64,000 bases of DNA from Clostridium sp. (GCA_023667695.1 JAMOZY010000013.1:1-64000), one strand, 5' to 3'; shown: positions 28,258-37,876, counted from the stretch's first letter. The notes: generated by a model from the sequence alone, not told the origin. Numbers and translations are program-made.

Positions 28258-29448
28258 ATGGAAGATAAGAAAGAAGAATTTTTGCATCTGCTATGTAAAG
28301 AACAGCCCTATAAGCTGGTAATCAGTAATCCGATGCATAAGGATATGGAAGTTCGGAAAATCATCATCCGTCTGTTTCAGCAAAAGGGCGGATACCGATA
28401 TCAGATTGAAAAGCTTACGGAAAAGCAGGCGTTTCATATTAATATAGAAGTAAGCGATTTATATGAAAGCCTTCAGACCTATTTTGGTACGGAATACTTA
28501 CAGCTTGGAGCCTGGACAAAGGAATGGGAGTATCAGGGAAAAATCAGCCGTCAGGGAAAGCTGTTGCAGAACCGCAGAAGGAATCCGGAGCCGGAACAGA
28601 TACGGATGGGAAATAATAAAGAAAAGAACTATTGTATTCCGGAAGGAACGGTGATTCCGCCATTAGTGGATATGGGGATTTTTACCAAGGAGGGTAAGGT
28701 GGTACGTTCAAAATACGATAAGTACCGGCAGATTAACCGCTATTTGGAGCTGGTGGAAGACGTATTGAAGGAATTACCGGATGAGCATTTGAATATTGTG
28801 GATTTTGGCTGTGGAAAGTCGTATCTGACCTTTTTATTGTATTACTATCTGGTAGAAGTGAAACAGCTGCAGGTGACGATAACCGGTCTGGACTTAAAAG
28901 CAGATGTAATCCGAAGCTGTAGGGAAACGGCAAGGAAGTATCATTATGATAATTTGAGATTTGAACTGGGTGATATTACCGGCTATCAGACCGCCGAGCC
29001 GGTTCATATGGTGATTACCCTGCATGCCTGCGATACGGCAACGGATTATGCCTTGTATCATGCCATACAGTGGAACACCAGGGTGATATTATCGGTGCCA
29101 TGCTGTCAGCATGAATGGAATCAGCAGATGCAGAAGGGGAAGCTGCCGATTCTGTCCCGATATGGAATCATTAAGGAGCGGACGGCTGCATTAATGACGG
29201 ATGCGGTTCGCGGCAGCCTGCTGGAATACTGTGGTTACCGGACACAGCTTGTAGAATTCATTGATTTGGAGCATTCCCCTAAGAATATCCTGATTCGGGC
29301 AGTACGGGGAAATCAGTCCAGGGAGAAAAGACAGGAAGCATTACGGGAAGCGGAGGAACTGATTCATACACTGGAAGTAACACCAACCTTATATCGGTTG
29401 ATTATAAAAGAGGAGAGGGAAGATGAGCGAAAACCAGGAGAAGAATAA
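28258..29448 (+). CDS. Methyltransf_32-type SAM-dependent methyltransferase
   Basis: The product is 396 residues. The C-terminal half has a SAM-binding motif IVDFGCGKSYLTFLL near residue 180 and an ITLHACDTATDYAL motif near 252, followed by SVPCCQHEWN, features of the Methyltransf_32 family (possible RNA methyltransferases). The N-terminal 120 residues (RKIIIRLFQQKGGYRYQIEKLTEKQAFH) form a domain conserved in the Firmicute version but of unknown function. The end overlaps the next gene by 26 bases. Confidence 0.82.
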   Translation: MEDKKEEFLHLLCKEQPYKLVISNPMHKDMEVRKIIIRLFQQKGGYRYQIEKLTEKQAFHINIEVSDLYESLQTYFGTEYLQLGAWTKEWEYQGKISRQGKLLQNRRRNPEPEQIRMGNNKEKNYCIPEGTVIPPLVDMGIFTKEGKVVRSKYDKYRQINRYLELVEDVLKELPDEHLNIVDFGCGKSYLTFLLYYYLVEVKQLQVTITGLDLKADVIRSCRETARKYHYDNLRFELGDITGYQTAEPVHMVITLHACDTATDYALYHAIQWNTRVILSVPCCQHEWNQQMQKGKLPILSRYGIIKERTAALMTDAVRGSLLEYCGYRTQLVEFIDLEHSPKNILIRAVRGNQSREKRQEALREAEELIHTLEVTPTLYRLIIKEEREDERKPGEE

Positions 29449-30052
29449 TATCATTGACAGCTACGATGGGGACCCGGATGATCTGGTATTTTTTCAGGCG
29501 CCGGTAGACGAGGAATATGATTTAGAGGAGGAAGATATAGAGGAGGAGGTCATAGAGATACAGCCGGAAGCCTCTTTTTCCGAGCCGGAAATTATTTATG
29601 AGAATACTGGGGCAGAGGACAAGCCTCTGGTAATTAGGGAAGAGGTGAAAAGCAATGAAGCTGTCTGGGGGGCGTCGGGAATTGATTTGAACGATCCCCA
29701 TTATGCCAATTATCAACCAGACCCTTATTATGATTTTGGGCAGGGACCGGAGCCGGAAGCAAAAAAGGTGGATGATAAGAAGGACGGAACGTCTCTGGGG
29801 GCGGTAAGCCTGTCTACTGCACTGGCTGCGAATCTGATGTGCTGCTGTGGCATGAATTATGTACTATCGCTGACTGCCCTGGTAACGGGAATCTGGTGCC
29901 TTTGTCTGAAAAATACCGATAAGTCTGCAAAGATTATGTCCATTATAGGAATCATACTTGCGTTATTACCCTTTGCGGTACTGCTTCTGAATTTCTTTGC
30001 TGGCTTTTTTTCTTCGGTTACGGGGAGTAGTGTTTGGGATTATATTTATTAA
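29423..30052 (+). CDS. Acidic membrane protein with C-terminal DUF4190-like segment
   Basis: The 209-residue protein has a very acidic N-terminal 110 residues (runs such as EEYDLEEEDIEEEVIE), probably disordered and cytoplasmic, and a membrane domain from about 130. The two hydrophobic helices contain MCCCGMNYVLSLTALVTGIWCL and IIGIILALLPFAVLLL. The pattern resembles DUF4190-type small membrane proteins. Function is unknown. Translation is coupled to the preceding methyltransferase by overlap. Confidence 0.7.
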   Translation: MSENQEKNNIIDSYDGDPDDLVFFQAPVDEEYDLEEEDIEEEVIEIQPEASFSEPEIIYENTGAEDKPLVIREEVKSNEAVWGASGIDLNDPHYANYQPDPYYDFGQGPEPEAKKVDDKKDGTSLGAVSLSTALAANLMCCCGMNYVLSLTALVTGIWCLCLKNTDKSAKIMSIIGIILALLPFAVLLLNFFAGFFSSVTGSSVWDYIY

Positions 30053-30091
30053 TTGGTATGGGCGAATGATTAATAATACATAAAAAAAGAC

Positions 30092-30120
30092 TTGCATTTC
30101 GTAGATGGTTGCAGTATAAT
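30092..30120 (+). promoter_or_regulatory. Promoter of the S10 superoperon
   Basis: TTGCAT (30092-30097) and a perfect TATAAT (30115-30120) have a 17-base spacer. It is the best promoter before rpsJ and gives a leader of about 225 bases. The spacer overlaps the left arm of a 14-bp inverted repeat. Confidence 0.7.
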
Positions 30121-30345
30121 AACCCTTGCTGTGACATTGATAGCGTAGAAGCGTGAGGTTGCTGCACAGATAAGTTGCAGGTTTTTCCGTGGAGCGAATG
30201 TCAAGTTAGGAAACTGGCGACAAGTCACTGTACGATATGAACCATCTACGAAAAGTAGAAATGACGTGTGAGTACAATTATGAAACACACGGGAATGTGT
30301 ACAGTCACCACTTGTCGTACTAATTAAGTGCGAAAAGGAGGCGGC
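30097..30345 (+). promoter_or_regulatory. Structured leader of rpsJ
   Basis: The leader carries long-range pairings. TTTCGTAGATGGTT (30097-30110) is perfectly complementary to AACCATCTACGAAA (30240-30253). CGACAAGT (near 30219) pairs with ACTTGTCG (near 30313). CACTGTAC pairs with GTACAGT inside that, and several local hairpins such as CTGCA...TGCAG lie between. It ends at the AAAAGGAGGCGG ribosome binding site. Autoregulation of S10-type operons by L4 is known in gamma-proteobacteria; a comparable leader here is inference. The left arm of the 14-bp repeat lies inside the predicted promoter, so the true start may be further upstream. Confidence 0.55.
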
Positions 30346-30352
30346 TTTTTTT

Positions 30353-30664
30353 ATGGCAAGTCAAGTAATGAGAATTACACTCAAGGCGTATGATCATCAG
30401 TTAATCGATCAGGCTGCAAAGAACATCATCGAAACTGTAAAAAAGACAGGAGCAAAGGTGAGTGGACCGGTACCAATGCCGACAAAGGTTGAAAAGATTA
30501 CAATCTTACGGGCAGTTCACAAGTACAAGGATTCCAGAGAGCAGTTTGAGCAGAGAACCCACAAGAGACTGATTGATGTGATTCAGCCAACCCAGAAGAC
30601 AATCGATGCATTACAGAAAATGGATATGTCTGCCGGCGTTTACATCGACGTAAAGATGAAGTAG
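30353..30664 (+). CDS. rpsJ: 30S ribosomal protein S10
   Basis: 103 residues with the S10 hallmark [21 protein letters not shown] near residue 37 and the RLIDVIQPT end. S10 sits in the 30S head and doubles as NusE in antitermination. It is the first gene of the superoperon and is preceded by a very strong AAAAGGAGG. Confidence 0.98.
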   Translation: MASQVMRITLKAYDHQLIDQAAKNIIETVKKTGAKVSGPVPMPTKVEKITILRAVHKYKDSREQFEQRTHKRLIDVIQPTQKTIDALQKMDMSAGVYIDVKMK

Positions 30665-30754
30665 GAATGCGGTATCTAATAAGTTGGAAGTCCCAATGAA
30701 TTTAGTATGATTGCAGATGCAATCCGCTGTAGATTAATTAGGAGGAAAGAAAAA

Positions 30755-31438
30755 ATGAAGAAGGCAATTTTGGCAACAAAAATTGGTATGACTCAAATCT
30801 TCAATGAAGATGGTGTATTAACACCGGTTACTGTTCTTCAGGCCGGACCATGTGTTGTTACACAGGTAAAAACTGCAGAGAATGATGGTTACAGTGCTAT
30901 TCAGGTCGGTTTTGGCGAGAAGAAGGAGCGAATTGTAAATCGGGATGTGGCTGGTAAAAAGGTGATTATCAATCCACATGGCGCCACAAAGGCAGAGACC
31001 GGTCATTTTAAGAAGGCTGGCACAACGCCGAAACGGTATGTAAGAGAATTCAGATTGGATAATGCTGAAGAATACGAAATTGGTAGTGAGATTAAGGCAG
31101 ATATCTTCGCAGAGGGCGATAAGGTAGATGCAACCGCAACGTCAAAGGGTAAAGGATACGCAGGCGGTATTAAGCGCTATGGCATGCGTTCCGGTCCGGC
31201 AGCTCACGGTTCTAAGTATCACAACCATGCAGGTTCCAATGGTTCCGCTACAACTCCGGGACGTGTATTCAAGGGCAAGAAAATGCCTGGACACATGGGA
31301 GCAGTAAGAGTAACCGTTCAGAATCTGGAAATCGTTAAGATAGATTTAGAGAACAATGTTATTTTGATAAAGGGTTCTGTACCGGGACCTAAGAAGTCAT
31401 TGGTAATGCTTAAGGAAACAGTAAAGGTCGGTAAATAG
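30755..31438 (+). CDS. rplC: 50S ribosomal protein L3
   Basis: 227 residues starting [16 protein letters not shown], a standard L3 start. ATG 30755 follows AGGAGGAAAG; a longer frame from 30707 is not supported. The central extension that reaches the peptidyl-transferase centre (residues about 130-175: [31 protein letters not shown]) is variant compared with the more usual GxxSHGS-type L3 loop but keeps the pattern. Confidence 0.97.
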   Translation: MKKAILATKIGMTQIFNEDGVLTPVTVLQAGPCVVTQVKTAENDGYSAIQVGFGEKKERIVNRDVAGKKVIINPHGATKAETGHFKKAGTTPKRYVREFRLDNAEEYEIGSEIKADIFAEGDKVDATATSKGKGYAGGIKRYGMRSGPAAHGSKYHNHAGSNGSATTPGRVFKGKKMPGHMGAVRVTVQNLEIVKIDLENNVILIKGSVPGPKKSLVMLKETVKVGK

Positions 31439-31460
31439 ACTGAGGAAGGAGGAGCTTTAG

Positions 31461-32081
31461 ATGGCATCAGTAGCAGTTTATAACATCGAAGGAAAAGAAG
31501 TAGACAAGTTAGAACTGAAGGATTCTGTATTCGGTGTTGAAATAAATGAACATTTAGTGCATATGGCTGTAGTTGGACAGCTTGCAAACCGTCGTCAGGG
31601 AACCCAGAGCGCTAAAACACGTTCCGAAGTTTCCGGTGGTGGTAGAAAACCTTGGAGACAGAAAGGAACCGGTCATGCAAGACAGGGTTCTACCCGTTCT
31701 CCACAGTGGACCGGCGGTGGTGTTGTATTTGCACCAAAGCCAAGAGATTACTCGATAAAGATGAACAAGAAGGAAAAACAGTTAGCAATCAAGTCTGTTT
31801 TGACCTCTAAGGTTCAGGAAGAGAAGTTGATTGTGCTGGATGAGCTTAAGATGGACGAGATTAAAACAAAGAGATTTGTTGAAATCATGGATAACTTAAA
31901 GACAGCGAAGGCACTGGTAGTGACTAAGGATGTAGAGAAGAATGTAGTTCTTTCTGCAAACAATATCCCGACAGTCAAGACTGCAACAACAAATGAAATC
32001 AATGTATACGATATGTTAAAGTATGATACCTTAGTTCTGACTAAGGATGCAGTAGCAGCAATTGAGGAGGTGTACGCATAA
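31461..32081 (+). CDS. rplD: 50S ribosomal protein L4
   Basis: 206 residues with the L4 exit-tunnel loop [19 protein letters not shown] (near residue 58) intact. L4 autoregulates S10 operons in enterobacteria; whether it does so here is open. The stop codon overlaps the rplW start by one base. Confidence 0.98.
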   Translation: MASVAVYNIEGKEVDKLELKDSVFGVEINEHLVHMAVVGQLANRRQGTQSAKTRSEVSGGGRKPWRQKGTGHARQGSTRSPQWTGGGVVFAPKPRDYSIKMNKKEKQLAIKSVLTSKVQEEKLIVLDELKMDEIKTKRFVEIMDNLKTAKALVVTKDVEKNVVLSANNIPTVKTATTNEINVYDMLKYDTLVLTKDAVAAIEEVYA

Positions 32082-32380
32082 TGGCAGACATTAAATATTA
32101 TGACGTAATCTTAAAGCCGGTTGTAACAGAAAAGAGTATGAATGCAATGGCTGACAAGAAATACACATTCCTTGTTCATCCGGATGCAACCAAGTCTCAG
32201 GTAAAGGAAGCCGTTGAGAAAATGTTCGAAGGAACCAAGGTTGCAAAGGTAAATACCATGAATTACGATGGTAAGACCAAGAGACGTGGAATGGTTTATG
32301 GCAAAACTGCCAAGACCAAGAAAGCAATCGTTCAGTTAACCGCTGACAGCAAGGATATTGAGATTTTTGAGGGATTATAG
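32081..32380 (+). CDS. rplW: 50S ribosomal protein L23
   Basis: 99 residues with the typical [12 protein letters not shown] start and the [18 protein letters not shown] loop. It lies by the tunnel exit, where trigger factor and SRP dock. It is followed by an unusual 178-base gap holding structured repeats before rplB. Confidence 0.97.
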   Translation: MADIKYYDVILKPVVTEKSMNAMADKKYTFLVHPDATKSQVKEAVEKMFEGTKVAKVNTMNYDGKTKRRGMVYGKTAKTKKAIVQLTADSKDIEIFEGL

Positions 32381-32393
32381 GCACAGGCATTAA

Positions 32394-32426
32394 GCACTTA
32401 GCGAGAACGAAGTTCGAGGTTAGTGC
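32394..32426 (+). repeat. Tandem-GA hairpin repeat, copy A1
   Basis: The copy reads as stem GCACT / AGTGC, internal-loop strands TAGC-GA and GA-GGTT, inner stem GAAC / GTTC and loop GAA. It lies in the rplW-rplB gap and is transcribed with the operon. Compared with copy B1 at 37603, both stems have changed bases on both sides while the loop strands stayed the same. Confidence 0.75.
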
Positions 32427-32433
32427 GAAAGCC

Positions 32434-32478
32434 GTTCTATGAGCTTGGTGAGGTTCTTTCGAACCTAGCGAAAAGAAC
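32434..32478 (+). repeat. Tandem-GA hairpin repeat, copy A2 (inverted-order form)
   Basis: Outer GTTCT pairs with AGAAC; inside, GGT (32447-32449) pairs with ACC (32463-32465) around GAGGTTC and GAACC. The loop strands GAGGTT and TAGCGA occur in the reverse order to copy A1. The sequence is a close relative of copy B4 at 37767, where GGT/ACC is replaced by GAC/GTC, two compensatory changes. Confidence 0.7.
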
Positions 32479-32558
32479 TTCCTATAAACAGATTGCTTTT
32501 AATTTATACGCAACGAAAGCGTGATAACAAATAGGTATAGTTGAAAGGAGATAAAAAA

Positions 32559-33401
32559 ATGGGAATTAAAACATATAACCCATATACACCTTCCAGAAGA
32601 CATATGACCAGTTTGGATTTTGCGGAAATCACTAAGACGGCTCCAGAGAAGTCGTTAACGGTTTCCTTGAAGAAAAATGCTGGCCGTAACAATCAGGGAA
32701 AGATTACAGTTAGACATCAGGGCGGTGGTTCCAGAAGAAAATACAGAATCATCGACTTTAAGAGAAATAAGGATGGTATTCCGGCAAAGGTTGCTTCCAT
32801 TGAATACGATCCGAACAGAACCGCTAATATTGCATTGGTTAATTATGCAGATGGCGAGAAGGCATATATCATTGCACCGGTTGGGTTAAAGGTTGGCGAT
32901 ACCATTATGAACGGTGCAGAGGCTGAAATCAGAGTTGGAAACTGTTTACCGTTGGAGGCCATTCCGGTTGGTACAGAGATTCACAATATTGAGCTGTATC
33001 CGGGTAAGGGCGCGCAGCTGGTACGTGCAGCTGGTAATTCCGCTCAGTTAATGGCTAAGGAGGGAAAGTATGCGACACTTCGTCTTCCTTCCGGTGAAAT
33101 GAGAATGGTACCGATTATCTGCCGTGCAACTATTGGTCAGGTTGGTAATATTGAGCATGACCTGGTTAACATCGGTAAAGCCGGACGGAAGCGCCATATG
33201 GGTATTCGTCCTACTGTCCGTGGTTCGGTTATGAACCCGAACGATCATCCGCATGGTGGTGGTGAAGGCAGAGCTCCAATCGGACGCTCCGGTCCATCCA
33301 CACCTTGGGGCAAGCCTGCTCTTGGTCTAAAGACCAGAAAGAAGAACAAGCAGTCCAATAAGTTGATCGTAAGAAGAAGAAACGGAAAGAGTATGAAATA
33401 G
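32559..33401 (+). CDS. rplB: 50S ribosomal protein L2
   Basis: 280 residues starting [17 protein letters not shown], with the conserved peptidyl-transferase-proximal segment [18 protein letters not shown] near residue 226. ATG 32559 is used, after GAAAGGAG; an in-frame ATG at 32541 overlaps that site. Confidence 0.98.
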   Translation: MGIKTYNPYTPSRRHMTSLDFAEITKTAPEKSLTVSLKKNAGRNNQGKITVRHQGGGSRRKYRIIDFKRNKDGIPAKVASIEYDPNRTANIALVNYADGEKAYIIAPVGLKVGDTIMNGAEAEIRVGNCLPLEAIPVGTEIHNIELYPGKGAQLVRAAGNSAQLMAKEGKYATLRLPSGEMRMVPIICRATIGQVGNIEHDLVNIGKAGRKRHMGIRPTVRGSVMNPNDHPHGGGEGRAPIGRSGPSTPWGKPALGLKTRKKNKQSNKLIVRRRNGKSMK

Positions 33402-33418
33402 GTTAAGGAGGTAATCGA

Positions 33419-33697
33419 ATGGCACGCTCAGTAAAAAAAGGACCATTTGCAGATGACTATTTGCTGAAGAAGATAGATGCGTTAAATGCTGCAAATGATA
33501 AGCAGGTAATTAAAACTTGGTCTCGTCGTTCTACAATTTTTCCATCATTTGTAGGTCATACTATTGCTGTATATGATGGAAGAAAGCATGTTCCGGTATA
33601 TGTAACAGAGGATATGGTAGGACACAAGCTTGGTGAGTTCGTGGCAACCCGTACTTACAGAGGTCATGATAAGTCAGAAAAGAAGGGTAAGAGATAA
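33419..33697 (+). CDS. rpsS: 30S ribosomal protein S19
   Basis: 92 residues ([43 protein letters not shown]), a typical S19 that binds the 30S head with S13. Preceded by AAGGAGG. Confidence 0.98.
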   Translation: MARSVKKGPFADDYLLKKIDALNAANDKQVIKTWSRRSTIFPSFVGHTIAVYDGRKHVPVYVTEDMVGHKLGEFVATRTYRGHDKSEKKGKR

Positions 33698-33724
33698 AAA
33701 AGAGTTTGAAAGGAGGCAACATCC

Positions 33725-34114
33725 ATGGCAAAAGGACATAGATCCCAGATTAAGAGAGAACGGAATGCAAATAAGGACACCAGACCTTCGGCAAAGGTTT
33801 CCTATGCCAGAGTTTCTGTTCAGAAGGCATGCTTCGTTCTTGACGCAATCAGAGGCAAGGATGTACAGACAGCACTTGCAATCCTGGCTTATAATCCAAG
33901 ATATGCATCGCGTGTAATAGAGAAGCTGTTAAAGTCTGCAATTGCGAACGCAGAGAATAATAACGGTATGAAGATGGAGGATCTTTATATTGCAGAATGC
34001 TATGCAAACAAAGGCCCTACCATGAAACGGGTTCAGCCTAGAGCACAGGGCAGAGCTTATAGAATTGAAAAGAGAAGCAGTCATATCACGATCGTGCTTG
34101 ATGAAAAGAAATAG
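33725..34114 (+). CDS. rplV: 50S ribosomal protein L22
   Basis: 129 residues with the tunnel hairpin region YANKGPTMKRVQPRAQGRAYRI near residue 97. It is slightly longer at the N-terminus than the 110-residue E. coli protein, as is usual in Clostridia. Confidence 0.97.
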   Translation: MAKGHRSQIKRERNANKDTRPSAKVSYARVSVQKACFVLDAIRGKDVQTALAILAYNPRYASRVIEKLLKSAIANAENNNGMKMEDLYIAECYANKGPTMKRVQPRAQGRAYRIEKRSSHITIVLDEKK

Positions 34115-34123
34115 GAGGTCATT

Positions 34124-34789
34124 ATGGGACAGAAAGTTAATCCTCATGGTTTAAGAGTCGGCATCATCAAGGATTGGGATTCCAGATGGTATGCTGACAC
34201 AAAGAATGATGAATTCGCAAATAATCTTGTTGAAGATCATAAGATTCGTGAATTTTTAGGTAAGAGACTGGCAAATGCAAGTGTCTCTAAGATTGAAATC
34301 GAACGGACAACAGACAGAGTAAAGGTAATCGTTCAGACCGCAAAGGCCGGTGTTGTAATCGGTAAGGGCGGTGCAGAAATTGATAAGCTTCGTGCAGAGG
34401 TTCAAAAGCTGACCTCCAAGAAGCTGAATATTGAGATTAAGGAAATCAAGAAGCCGGACAGCGATGCTCAGTTAGTAGCGGAAAATATCGCACAGCAGTT
34501 GGAAAATCGTGTATCCTTCCGTCGGGCAATGAAGTCCTGCATGTCCAGAACCATGAAGAATGGTGCATTGGGAATCAAGACTTCGGTATCCGGACGTCTG
34601 GGTGGTGCCGATATGGCACGGACTGAGTTCTACAGCGAGGGAACCATTCCGCTTCAGACACTTCGTGCTGATATCGATTATGGTTTCGCAGAAGCGGACA
34701 CCACTTATGGTAAGGTTGGTGTTAAAACATGGATTTACCATGGTGAAGTACTTCCTGTTAAAGGAGAAAAGGAAGGGAGCGATAAATAA
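34124..34789 (+). CDS. rpsC: 30S ribosomal protein S3
   Basis: 221 residues with KH domain motif [13 protein letters not shown] near residue 75 and the C-terminal [15 protein letters not shown]3 lines the mRNA entry tunnel. The stop overlaps the rplP start by one base. Confidence 0.98.
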   Translation: MGQKVNPHGLRVGIIKDWDSRWYADTKNDEFANNLVEDHKIREFLGKRLANASVSKIEIERTTDRVKVIVQTAKAGVVIGKGGAEIDKLRAEVQKLTSKKLNIEIKEIKKPDSDAQLVAENIAQQLENRVSFRRAMKSCMSRTMKNGALGIKTSVSGRLGGADMARTEFYSEGTIPLQTLRADIDYGFAEADTTYGKVGVKTWIYHGEVLPVKGEKEGSDK

Positions 34790-35226
34790 TGTTAATGCCA
34801 AAAAGAGTAAAGCGTCGTAAGCAGTTCAGAGGTTCTATGAGCGGTAAGGCGTTACGTGGTAATACAATATCAAATGGTGAATATGGTATCGTTGCATTAG
34901 AACCGGCCTGGATTAAATCCAACCAGATTGAAGCAGCCCGTATTGCAATGACACGTTACATTAAGCGTACCGGTAAGGTTTGGATTAAGATTTTCCCGGA
35001 TAAGCCGGTTACGGCAAAGCCTGCTGAGACTCGTATGGGTTCCGGTAAGGGTTCCCTGGAGTACTGGGTAGCAGTGGTAAAGCCGGGCAGAGTTATGTTT
35101 GAGATTGCCGGTGTACCGGAGGAGGTTGCAAAGGAAGCATTAAGACTTGCTATGCATAAGCTGCCAGTGAAGTGTAAGATTGTTTCAAAGGCAGATTTAG
35201 AAGGAGGTGCCGGCAGTGAAAACTAA
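34789..35226 (+). CDS. rplP: 50S ribosomal protein L16
   Basis: 145 residues with L16 landmarks [17 protein letters not shown] and [16 protein letters not shown]. It helps position tRNA at the A site. It overlaps rpmC by 11 bases. Confidence 0.98.
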   Translation: MLMPKRVKRRKQFRGSMSGKALRGNTISNGEYGIVALEPAWIKSNQIEAARIAMTRYIKRTGKVWIKIFPDKPVTAKPAETRMGSGKGSLEYWVAVVKPGRVMFEIAGVPEEVAKEALRLAMHKLPVKCKIVSKADLEGGAGSEN

Positions 35227-35419
35227 GGAATATGTTCAGGATTTAAAAGCAAAATCAGTGGAAGAATTAAATGCTGAGTTAGTAGCTGCTAAGAAGGAAT
35301 TGTTTAATTTGAGATTCCAGAACGCTACCAATCAGTTAGAGAATACAAGCCGTATTAAAGAAGTACGTCGTAACATCGCCAGAATTCAGTCCATTATGAC
35401 TGAAAAGGCTAATGCTTAA
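35216..35419 (+). CDS. rpmC: 50S ribosomal protein L29
   Basis: 67 residues. The GTG at 35216 is the likely start, since GAAGGAGGTG ends 7 bases before it and the product then begins [14 protein letters not shown], typical L29. It is a two-helix hairpin protein near the tunnel exit. Confidence 0.93.
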   Translation: MKTKEYVQDLKAKSVEELNAELVAAKKELFNLRFQNATNQLENTSRIKEVRRNIARIQSIMTEKANA

Positions 35420-35442
35420 TTATCTGGAAGGAGGAAATTGTT

Positions 35443-35697
35443 GTGGAAAGAAATCTGAGAAAGACACGAGTAGGTATTGTTACAAGTGATAAGATGGACA
35501 AGACAATTGTTGTCTCAATCGTAGATAATGTTAAGCATCCTCTTTATGGAAAGATTGTAAAGAGAACTTATAAATTAAAGGCACATGATGAGAATAATGA
35601 TTGTAAGATTGGTGATAGAGTAAGAGTGATGGAGACAAGACCGTTATCCAGGGATAAGAGATGGAGACTTGTTGAAATCGTAGAGAAAGCGAAGTAA
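35443..35697 (+). CDS. rpsQ: 30S ribosomal protein S17
   Basis: 84 residues ([24 protein letters not shown]), with a GTG start at 35443 following AAGGAGGAAATTGTT. S17 is an OB-fold primary 16S rRNA binder. Confidence 0.97.
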   Translation: MERNLRKTRVGIVTSDKMDKTIVVSIVDNVKHPLYGKIVKRTYKLKAHDENNDCKIGDRVRVMETRPLSRDKRWRLVEIVEKAK

Positions 35698-35709
35698 GGA
35701 GGCAAAACC

Positions 35710-36078
35710 ATGGTTCAACAGGAAACAAGACTTAAGGTTGCTGATAACACTGGTGCGAAAGAATTGCTTTGCATTCGTGTATTAGGTGGTTCAACCAGAA
35801 GATATGCAAACATTGGAGATATTATTGTTGCCTCTGTTAAAGATGCAACACCAGGCGGCGTTGTTAAAAAGGGTGACGTTGTAAAGGCAGTTGTTGTTCG
35901 CAGCAAGAAGGGAGCCCGTCGGAAGGACGGTTCTTATATCAAGTTTGACGAAAACGCAGCTGTAATCATTAAGGATGACTTAAATCCAAGAGGAACTCGT
36001 ATTTTTGGACCTGTCGCTAGAGAGCTGAGAGATAAGAAGTTCATGAAGATTGTCTCTTTAGCACCAGAAGTACTGTAG
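35710..36078 (+). CDS. rplN: 50S ribosomal protein L14
   Basis: 122 residues ([27 protein letters not shown]), standard length, with the [13 protein letters not shown] end. It forms an intersubunit bridge. Confidence 0.98.
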   Translation: MVQQETRLKVADNTGAKELLCIRVLGGSTRRYANIGDIIVASVKDATPGGVVKKGDVVKAVVVRSKKGARRKDGSYIKFDENAAVIIKDDLNPRGTRIFGPVARELRDKKFMKIVSLAPEVL

Positions 36079-36091
36079 GGAGGTGTCTACT

Positions 36092-36409
36092 GTGGCAACA
36101 ATGAAGATTAAAAAGGATGACCAGGTTGTGGTTATCACTGGTAAAGATAAAGGCAAGGAAGGAAAGGTTCTTTCCGTAGATGCGAAGAACCATAAGGTGC
36201 TTGTAGAAGGCGTGAATATGGTATCAAAGCACAGTAAGCCGAGTATGCAGAATCAGCAGGGCGGAATTATTCAGAAGGAAGCTCCGATTGACATTTCAAA
36301 TGTAGCTTATCTGTACAAGGGCAAGCCGGTCCGCGTGGGATTCCAGGGCGAAAAGAAGGATAAGGTTCGTGTGGCTAAGGTTGATGGTAAGCTGGAAGTA
36401 ATTGATTAA
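36092..36409 (+). CDS. rplX: 50S ribosomal protein L24
   Basis: 105 residues with KOW motif [19 protein letters not shown] 36092 is preferred, with GGGAGG at 36078-36083 as binding site; GTG 36083 is too close to it. It begins assembly of the 50S subunit. Confidence 0.95.
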   Translation: MATMKIKKDDQVVVITGKDKGKEGKVLSVDAKNHKVLVEGVNMVSKHSKPSMQNQQGGIIQKEAPIDISNVAYLYKGKPVRVGFQGEKKDKVRVAKVDGKLEVID

Positions 36410-36429
36410 TGGGAAAGGAGGCCGCATAC

Positions 36430-36969
36430 GTGAGTAGACTAAGAGAACAGTACAACGAGAAAATCGTTGACGAAATGATGAAGAAATTCGAATATAAGAA
36501 TAAACTGCAGGTGCCAAAGCTGGAAAAGATTGTTATCAATATGGGCGTTGGTGAAGCAAAGGATAATGCAAAGCTGTTAGAAGCTGCTGTTAAGGACTTA
36601 GAGATTATTTCCGGTCAGAAGGCAGTGATAACAAAGGCTAAGAAGTCGGTTGCAAACTTCAAGTTAAGAGAAGGAATGCCAATCGGCTGTAAGGTGACCT
36701 TAAGAGGTGAAAAGATGTATGAATTTGCAGATCGTCTGATTAACCTTGCTTTGCCTCGTGTTCGTGACTTTAGAGGTATCAATCCAAATTCCTTTGACGG
36801 AAGAGGAAATTATGCACTTGGCATTAAGGAGCAGTTGATTTTCCCGGAAATCGAGTATGACAAGATTGATAAGGTTAGAGGTATGGATGTAATTTTTGTA
36901 ACTACTGCTAACACAGACGAAGAAGCACGCGAATTATTGACATTATTTGGAATGCCATTTAGTAAGTAA
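36430..36969 (+). CDS. rplE: 50S ribosomal protein L5
   Basis: 179 residues starting [20 protein letters not shown] with GTG 36430 after AAAGGAGG. Conserved [21 protein letters not shown] near residue 110. It binds 5S rRNA. Confidence 0.97.
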   Translation: MSRLREQYNEKIVDEMMKKFEYKNKLQVPKLEKIVINMGVGEAKDNAKLLEAAVKDLEIISGQKAVITKAKKSVANFKLREGMPIGCKVTLRGEKMYEFADRLINLALPRVRDFRGINPNSFDGRGNYALGIKEQLIFPEIEYDKIDKVRGMDVIFVTTANTDEEARELLTLFGMPFSK

Positions 36970-36985
36970 GAAGGAGGAAGATTCC

Positions 36986-37171
36986 ATGGCAAAGAAATCT
37001 ATGGTAGTAAAGCAGCAGCGCAAGCAGAAATTCTCAACAAGAGAATACACCCGTTGCAAAATATGTGGTCGTCCACATTCAGTTTTAAGAAAATACGGAA
37101 TTTGCAGAATCTGCTTCCGTGAATTAGCATACAAGGGCGAGATTCCTGGTGTTAAGAAGTCAAGCTGGTAA
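36986..37171 (+). CDS. rpsN: 30S ribosomal protein S14, zinc-binding type Z
   Basis: 61 residues, the short zinc-ribbon form: CKICGRPH and CRICFRE supply the four cysteines. ATG 36986 follows AAGGAGG; the longer open frame from 36947 overlaps rplE and is discarded. Confidence 0.97.
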   Translation: MAKKSMVVKQQRKQKFSTREYTRCKICGRPHSVLRKYGICRICFRELAYKGEIPGVKKSSW

Positions 37172-37194
37172 GATTTGAAAGGAGGCAAACAACA

Positions 37195-37596
37195 ATGGCA
37201 ATGAGCGATCCAATTGCAGATATGCTTACAAGAATCCGTAATGCAAATACTGCAAAGCATGATACAGTTGATATTCCGGCATCTAAGATGAAGATTTCCA
37301 TCGCAGAAATTCTTTTGAATGAGGGTTATATCAAAGCATTTGATATTGTAGAAGATGGAAAGTTTAAGACAATCCATGTTACATTAAAATACGGTGCAGA
37401 CAAGAATGAGAAGATTATTACAGGTCTGAAGAGAATCTCAAAACCTGGTCTTCGGGTATATGCTAGCAAAGAAGATTTACCGAAGGTATTAGGTGGTCTT
37501 GGTATTGCTATCATTTCTACCAACAAGGGTGTATTAACAGATAAGGAAGCAAGAAAGCAGAACGTAGGCGGTGAAGTCCTCGCTTATGTATGGTGA
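37195..37596 (+). CDS. rpsH: 30S ribosomal protein S8
   Basis: 133 residues ([27 protein letters not shown] end), typical S8. In E. coli S8 autoregulates the spc operon by binding near rplE. It is followed by a 280-base gap with structured repeats before rplF, which is atypical of this operon. Confidence 0.98.
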   Translation: MAMSDPIADMLTRIRNANTAKHDTVDIPASKMKISIAEILLNEGYIKAFDIVEDGKFKTIHVTLKYGADKNEKIITGLKRISKPGLRVYASKEDLPKVLGGLGIAIISTNKGVLTDKEARKQNVGGEVLAYVW

Positions 37597-37602
37597 CATT
37601 GA

Positions 37603-37645
37603 GTACTTAGCGAATTCGAGCGAATGCGAAGAATGAGGTTAGTAC
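37603..37645 (+). repeat. Tandem-GA hairpin repeat, copy B1
   Basis: Stem GTACT / AGTAC, loop strands TAGC-GA and GA-GGTT, inner stem ATTC / GAAT, terminal loop of 13 bases. It corresponds to copy A1 near rplW with both stems changed in a pair-preserving way. Confidence 0.75.
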
Positions 37646-37652
37646 GAAAGTC

Positions 37653-37707
37653 CATCCCGAACCTTAGTGAAACCGAACAAAGTGAGGTTGAGGTTCGTTG
37701 AGGGATG
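37653..37707 (+). repeat. Tandem-GA hairpin repeat, copy B2
   Basis: Outer stem CATCCC / GGGATG closes a loop in which TTAGT-GA faces GA-GGTT around inner stem AACC / GGTT. It is a more diverged copy with a larger internal loop. Confidence 0.6.
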
Positions 37708-37716
37708 AGACCGAAA

Positions 37717-37759
37717 ACACTTAACGAAATCAAGCAGCAGCGCAGATTGAGTTTCGTGT
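37717..37759 (+). repeat. Tandem-GA hairpin repeat, copy B3
   Basis: Stem ACAC / GTGT, loop strands TTAAC-GA and GA-GTTTC, inner stem AATC / GATT. The change of TAGC...GGTT to TAAC...GTTT keeps pairing across the loop. Confidence 0.65.
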
Positions 37760-37766
37760 GAGGTCC

Positions 37767-37809
37767 TTCTTTGAGCTTGACGAGGTTCTTCCGAGTCTAG
37801 CGAAAAGAA
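37767..37809 (+). repeat. Tandem-GA hairpin repeat, copy B4 (inverted-order form)
   Basis: Outer TTCTT pairs with AAGAA; inside, GAC (37779-37781) pairs with GTC (37795-37797). The sequence from TGAGCTTG to TTCCTTAAACA aligns closely with copy A2 and its flank near 32440-32489. Confidence 0.7.
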
Positions 37810-37876
37810 ATTCCTTAAACATGGTTTATTCGTAACTATAAAAATCAGATAAGTATAATTTAGGAGGTAACGGCAT

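Noticed and set aside
30097-30253. Invertible promoter flanked by 14-bp inverted repeats
   Set aside because: Phase switching of the S10 superoperon would be lethal, and no invertase is present. RNA structure is the simpler reading.
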